Source: DASXKD01 sp963762735 (GTDB lineage: Bacteria > Actinomycetota > Actinomycetes > Streptosporangiales > Streptosporangiaceae). Taken from it: a DNA stretch of 64,000 bases. The stretch's first letter is position 1. Each line of letters opens with the position of its first letter. The translations under genes and the position numbers were made by a program. The notes under the pieces are model-generated. The model did not search any database and was not told the origin of the DNA. It saw only the letters and a list, made by a program, of their open reading frames with translations. Positions 60,282 to 64,000 of this stretch are shown in pieces. Location of the stretch: positions 60,149 through 124,148 of the forward strand of contig CAVXMG010000007.1 in NCBI GenBank assembly GCA_963762735.1, written 5' to 3'.

Positions 60282-61282
60282 GCGGCACTGCCTTAAACGG
60301 CACGAATCAGCCGCGGTAATGGGCGGATAACTCCCCAGGCAAGTTCGGCACCGCACCGGGCCAGTGGCGCTGCGGCACGACCTGCACATTCCATTGGCTG
60401 ACGAGATGCCCGATGTCAGACACGCAATAGACTCTGAGCATGGCCGCGTTGCAGTGAAGCCGCTGCCGAATGCGTTGCGCCATCTAGTACGCATGGCCAG
60501 CTACCTGACCGCTCCGCATGCGGCCGAGCGCAGGCGATATCACCGAGCGACGTGAACCGTATGGGCATCGCCGAGCTGGGCCATGCTCGGCAACGGTCCC
60601 GACCCGGCTTGCACGTCGCACCCGCGACGTGTGTCGGGCTACGACTGCACGTTCGCGGACGGCGCCAGCATTACCGGATGGCCAAGGCCGCCGCACGGGC
60701 CACGAGGGCCGGGCAGTAGGGATCGTCGAACGCGCTCGTCGACCGAGTACCTGGCCTACGACCACGGCCAGGACCGCGGCGCGAACATCGCGGACCTGCT
60801 GCTGGGATCCGATCTGGTATAAAGCGGGCTACCATCCTGCAGCCTTCGCTGGCCCGAACGGTTACCACACCAGGCCCCGCGCAAGTGGATTCACCGCGGC
60901 GCGAATCGGCTGCCTTTCGCTATGGGATCTACGCCGGGGTGAACCTGACCGCTGACGCGGACAAGCTCTTCGAGGAAGGCACAGCCCTGGACGACCGTGG
61001 GCGGCGAGCAGCCGGATCCCCAGGAAGGGCATTGCATCTGAAAGTGGCCGCCGACGGCACGGCGTTCGATACCTGGGTGACCTGGGGCGCCGCACAGCGC
61101 TCCACGCTGGCCTGGACCCAGGCCTGCCTGGAGGAGGCGTGGGTGATCCTCAGTGGCGAGGACGCCCGGGCGGCCGAGCGTCGACATCGCCGCGCTGCGC
61201 GCCGACATCGACGCCCTGCACGGCACCGGAGGCTGACCTAGACCCCGCCCGGCCGTGGGGGGCCGCGGCCGGGCGGCCCGCC
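60282..61282. other. Kilobase without an intact gene
   Basis: Short frames on both strands never give a recognisable protein. On the plus strand about 61000-61236 shows coding-like sequence (LAWTQACLEEAWVIL, then in the next frame VDIAALRADIDALHGTGG and a stop), with the switch near 61180 again one base forward. The segment 60700-60820 also has a protein-like run (STEYLAYDHGQDRGANIADL). I interpret the region as a decayed or frameshifted plus-strand gene of unknown family, ending at TGA about 61236. Confidence 0.45.
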
Positions 61283-62492
61283 TCATTCGTGCTCCAGGCG
61301 GGTGGCGGGCCAGTCGAGCATGCGGGCGCCGATGACCGCGACCTGGAGCGCGAGCGCGTCCGCGGGCCGGCCCGGGTCCCTTCCGGTCAGTTCCCTGACC
61401 CGGGCCAGCCGGTAGGTGACGGTCCGCACCGACAGGTGCAGGTCCCGCGCGGCCTCGGTCGCGACACCGCCTCTCGCGTAGTAGGCGTCCAGTGTGGCCA
61501 GCAACGGCGCGGCGCCGCCCCGGGCCCGCGTCAGCGGCGTGAGCAGGGTCTGCACCAGGTCGGTGATGGCCGCACGGTCCCGCAGCAGCACCTGGTAGAT
61601 GAGCAGGTCCGCGGCCTTGACGACCTCGTCGGCCAGACCCAGGCGCTGCGCTGCGTCCAGGGCGTCCGCCGCCTCGTCGTAGGAGCGCACCACACCGCTC
61701 GGCCCCGGATAGGACCGGCCGAGGGCGATCCGCCAGGGCGGTGGCCCCTCGCCGGCCGGGCTCGCGGGCATCGGCGCGGTGGCCGGTCGCCTGGCGGGCC
61801 AGCGCACCGGCCAGGGCACGGGCCACCCCGGCCGCCTCGTCGCCGCCGACCGATCCCACGATCACCACCAGCGGGCCGCGCCGGCTCACCACTAGCGAGG
61901 AGGACGGCGCCGCGGCCTCGGCGGCCACGGCGTCGATATGGATGCCGGTCAGGCTCACGCTGCCGCCGCTTTCCGCGGAGCCCACCAGCATCACCTGGTG
62001 CGGGCCGGCCAGCCGAAGTCCCAGCCGCTCCCCCCTGGCCAGCAGGTCGGCCACGGCGCCCCGGCCGGACAGCAGGTCCTCGAAGAACTCGCGGCGCTCC
62101 GCCTCCTCCCGGCGGGCGACCGACAGGTAGGCCCGCTCGAACCCGCCCGCGGCCGCCGCCACCGCGTCGTCCGCGGCGTGCAGCACGGCCAGCACGGCGG
62201 CCCGCAGCACCATCGGCGAGTAGCTGCCGGCGGGCAGTTCGCGCCACAGCCGCCAGGTCGCCGACAGGTACAGGTCGACCAGGCCGCCCAGGGCAACCCC
62301 GCCCTCCGCGGCCTGCTCCCCGGACCGGGCGTACCCGGCAAGTTCCGCGGCGGACAGGCGGCGCCCGCTGCCAAACGCCTCAAGCACAGCGGGCAGGTAG
62401 TCGCCGAGCAGCCCGGGCGGGACACCGCCGGCCTCGCGGCTCGCGGCGCGAGTGATCGCCGTCAGGTCCGGCCCGCTGCCGTGTGCAGTCAC
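61283..62492 (-). pseudogene. PucR-type HTH regulator, interrupted by a one-base shift
   Basis: GTG 62492 opens TAHGSGPDLTAITRAASREA; then come a GGDEF/ligand-type middle (VVSRRGPLVVIVGSVGGDEA) and ALAGALARQATGHRADA. Near 61765 homology moves one frame: SPAGEGPPPWRIALGRSYPG, SYDEAADALDAAQRLGLADE, then the C-terminal PucR HTH ATEAARDLHLSVRTVTYRLA and GRPADALALQVAVI. Dropping one base gives about 402 residues, a normal length. PucR-like proteins regulate purine, amine or secondary-metabolite genes. The DNA-binding domain is lost as sequenced. Confidence 0.85.
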
Positions 62493-62953
62493 TCCAGGCA
62501 CCGCCTTCCAGCCGGGCACGCCTGCCCAAGACCGGCCATGGCCTGCTCCGGGCTGCGTTCTCGCCGGCTCCACATTTTGCCGGAGACAGGCAATATATCG
62601 GGGTAATTATTAGCCGATGAGTCACGGAGACCTTATGCGATCGGCAAGCAATAGTTAAGACATGAGTCCGGAACGGCCGGACCCGGCAGCCGGCGGGAGG
62701 TCACCATGACGGTCCGCAGTCAGGGAACCCCCGCCGCCGTGTCCGAGCCGCTACGGCCGGCACCCGGATTGGGCAGTCAACCGGGGCACTGCTCATCCCG
62801 GCGGGCCTGGCCGCGCCCGTGCCTGGGCACCTCGATGGTGCCTGGGCCGGGCTGGCGAGCCGCGCCGCCCGCGAAGGGCGCTCCAGGCGGATAAGCAACG
62901 ACACAGGCGGGAGGAAGGCCGGACGATAAGCCAGTGAGGGCCATCGGGTAGCC
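62493..62953. other. 461-base gap before the TerC gene
   Basis: An A+T-rich patch (about 62570-62660) is a plausible promoter. A perfect ribosome site (GCGGGAGGTCACC) precedes ATG 62706, which opens 62 codons with no family resemblance (MTVRSQGTPAAVSEPL start). Another frame over 62786-62910 also stays open. I do not call a gene; an eroded CDS is possible. Confidence 0.35.
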
Positions 62954-64000
62954 ATGGCAACTCTTCAGGTCCCTGTCTGGGGCTGGGCGGCGCTTATCGC
63001 CGCCCTTGTCGTGTTGCTCGGAGCGGACCTGCTGGCGAGTTCCCGCCGGGACGGCCTGGTCAGCATGCGGGAAGCGGCCGGGTGGACGCTGGCCACCGTG
63101 CTGCTGGCGGTGTGCTTCGGTGCCCTGCTCGCCATCACCTCCGGGAGCACGCCCGCCGGGCAGTTCTTCGCCGGCTGGCTGACCGAGTACAGCCTCTCCA
63201 TGGACAACCTGCTTGTCTTCGTCATCCTGATCAGCCGGTCCCAGGTGCCGAGCAGGCTCCACGGCCGCGTGGTGCTCGCGGGCATCGGCGTCGCCGTGGT
63301 GCTGCGCGGCGCCGTCATCGCACTCGGCGCCGCCGCCCTGCACCGGTTCGGGTGGCTGGAATATCTGTTCGGCCTGTTTCTCCTCTATACGGCGGCCCAG
63401 ATAGCGCGGCACCCTAACGTGGCAGCGCCGCCCGCCGGAACCGGCGCCGGCCACGTCCCAGGCGAGTTCCCGCGGTCCGCCCGGCCGCCTGCGGGCACGG
63501 CCGTGGTACCGCCCGCCATGGCGGCGGACGCGCCTGCAGGGACGGCGGGGCGCATCGCCGCACGGCTGACCCGGCGCGGCACGGCCAGGGTGCTCGCGCT
63601 GGTGATCGCGCTCGGGGTGGCCGACGTCCTCTTCGCGGTCGACTCCATCCCTGCCGTGTTCGGGCTGACCCGGGATCCGTTCCTGGTGTTCAGCGCGAAC
63701 GTGTTCGCCCTGCTCGGCCTGCGCCACCTGTACTTCCTGGTGGCCGGCCTGCTCGCGCGACTGGTCTACCTGCAGGCGGGCCTGTGCGTGGTGCTCGCCT
63801 TCATCGGCGTGAAGCTGCTCGCCGAGGCGCTGCACGGCTCCGGCGTGACCAGCATCGGGCCGGTACCGGTGCCGCAGGTCGGCGCCTGGCTCTCGCTGGC
63901 GATCATTGCCCTGGTGCTCGGCGTGACCGCGCTGGCCAGCGCGCTGGCCACCCGGCGGCAGGCCAGGCAGCGGGAACGGGCCGACCGCGCGGTCTGCGGC
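62954..64000 (+). CDS. TerC-family integral membrane protein (partial)
   Basis: 349 codons open through the right edge of the window. At least seven hydrophobic helices. The two TerC hallmarks are present: TEYSLSMDNLLVFVILISR (about 76-94) and VADVLFAVDSIPAVFGLTRD with NVFALLGLRHLYFLV, each with the acidic MDN / VDS pair thought to bind metal. A Pro/Ala/Gly-rich cytosolic loop of about 55 residues separates the halves. TerC/Alx proteins act in metal homeostasis, including manganese, and tellurite-linked stress. The start has a weak ribosome site. Confidence 0.92.
   Translation, partial: MATLQVPVWGWAALIAALVVLLGADLLASSRRDGLVSMREAAGWTLATVLLAVCFGALLAITSGSTPAGQFFAGWLTEYSLSMDNLLVFVILISRSQVPSRLHGRVVLAGIGVAVVLRGAVIALGAAALHRFGWLEYLFGLFLLYTAAQIARHPNVAAPPAGTGAGHVPGEFPRSARPPAGTAVVPPAMAADAPAGTAGRIAARLTRRGTARVLALVIALGVADVLFAVDSIPAVFGLTRDPFLVFSANVFALLGLRHLYFLVAGLLARLVYLQAGLCVVLAFIGVKLLAEALHGSGVTSIGPVPVPQVGAWLSLAIIALVLGVTALASALATRRQARQRERADRAVCG

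Noticed and set aside
1..64000. CRISPR arrays, tRNA/rRNA genes, insertion sequences, integrases, phage genes
   Set aside because: No regularly spaced direct repeats with spacers, no cloverleaf-like sequence with a CCA end, and no transposase or integrase motifs were seen. The repeats present are protein-coding or single palindromes.

Overview
The window is chromosomal DNA of a very GC-rich filamentous-type actinomycete. Codons nearly always end in G or C, GTG starts are common, and there are mycothiol-dependent (4.1 kb) and F420-type (16.3 and 55 kb) enzymes. Several secreted protein families (S53 and G1 peptidases, alditol oxidase, choice-of-anchor P, LCP) are typical of soil Actinomycetota. 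S53 and G1 peptidases are usually acid-active, so an acidic-soil Streptosporangiales/Catenulisporales-like host is a reasonable guess, but I cannot name the genus. I see no rRNA, tRNA, transposase, integrase, phage gene or CRISPR array.

Layout. 0-4 kb: a YihY/BrkB remnant, a secreted PQQ-type beta-propeller and a frameshifted secreted Exordium-like/ricin-lectin protein. 4-13.8 kb: small-molecule enzymes (DinB-fold mycothiol enzyme, epoxide-hydrolase-like enzyme, DUF2332), then two divergent LuxR-HTH regulators (an ATPase-type LAL regulator and a double-HD protein), a receiver-like protein and a methyltransferase. 14-22.7 kb: a coiled-coil repeat protein with a broken frame, a likely five-gene minus-strand operon (SRPBCC, GNAT, arylamine N-acetyltransferase, deazaflavin reductase, MBL hydrolase), cupin, zincin, DUF4232 lipoprotein and a tandem pair of acetyltransferases. 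23-33 kb: secreted proteins, alditol oxidase, SpoU methyltransferase, DUF2277, a large NHL-repeat protein and a two-domain NHEJ-type DNA ligase.

33-54 kb is the most interesting part. Genes expected to act together in aerobic aromatic acyl-CoA breakdown (2-aminobenzoyl-CoA or salicylyl-CoA type) lie scattered: PaaX regulator, RidA, flavin monooxygenase, old-yellow-enzyme reductase, acyl-CoA dehydrogenase, then 7.5 kb later enoyl-CoA hydratase, aryl-CoA ligase, MarR and a phosphoribosyltransferase fused to a PaaI-type thioesterase. Between them sit an S53 peptidase, a decaying array of secreted propeller genes, GntR, a frameshifted DUF574 methyltransferase, a G1 peptidase, VOC, another MarR and an APC permease. 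The monooxygenase and reductase, usually one fused protein, are here two overlapping frames.

54-64 kb: lipoprotein, LLM-class oxidoreductase, pseudouridine catabolism (psuG, psuK), an LCP-family cell-wall ligase, thioredoxin, a 1-kb stretch without an intact gene, a frameshifted PucR regulator and a TerC-family membrane protein running off the right edge.

At least five genes are interrupted by a shift in the same direction (one extra base). Together with several gene stumps (BrkB, NUDIX, TetR, G1 peptidase, propellers), this indicates either insertion-type sequence errors or real gene decay. This point should be settled before conclusions are drawn about the aryl-CoA pathway.
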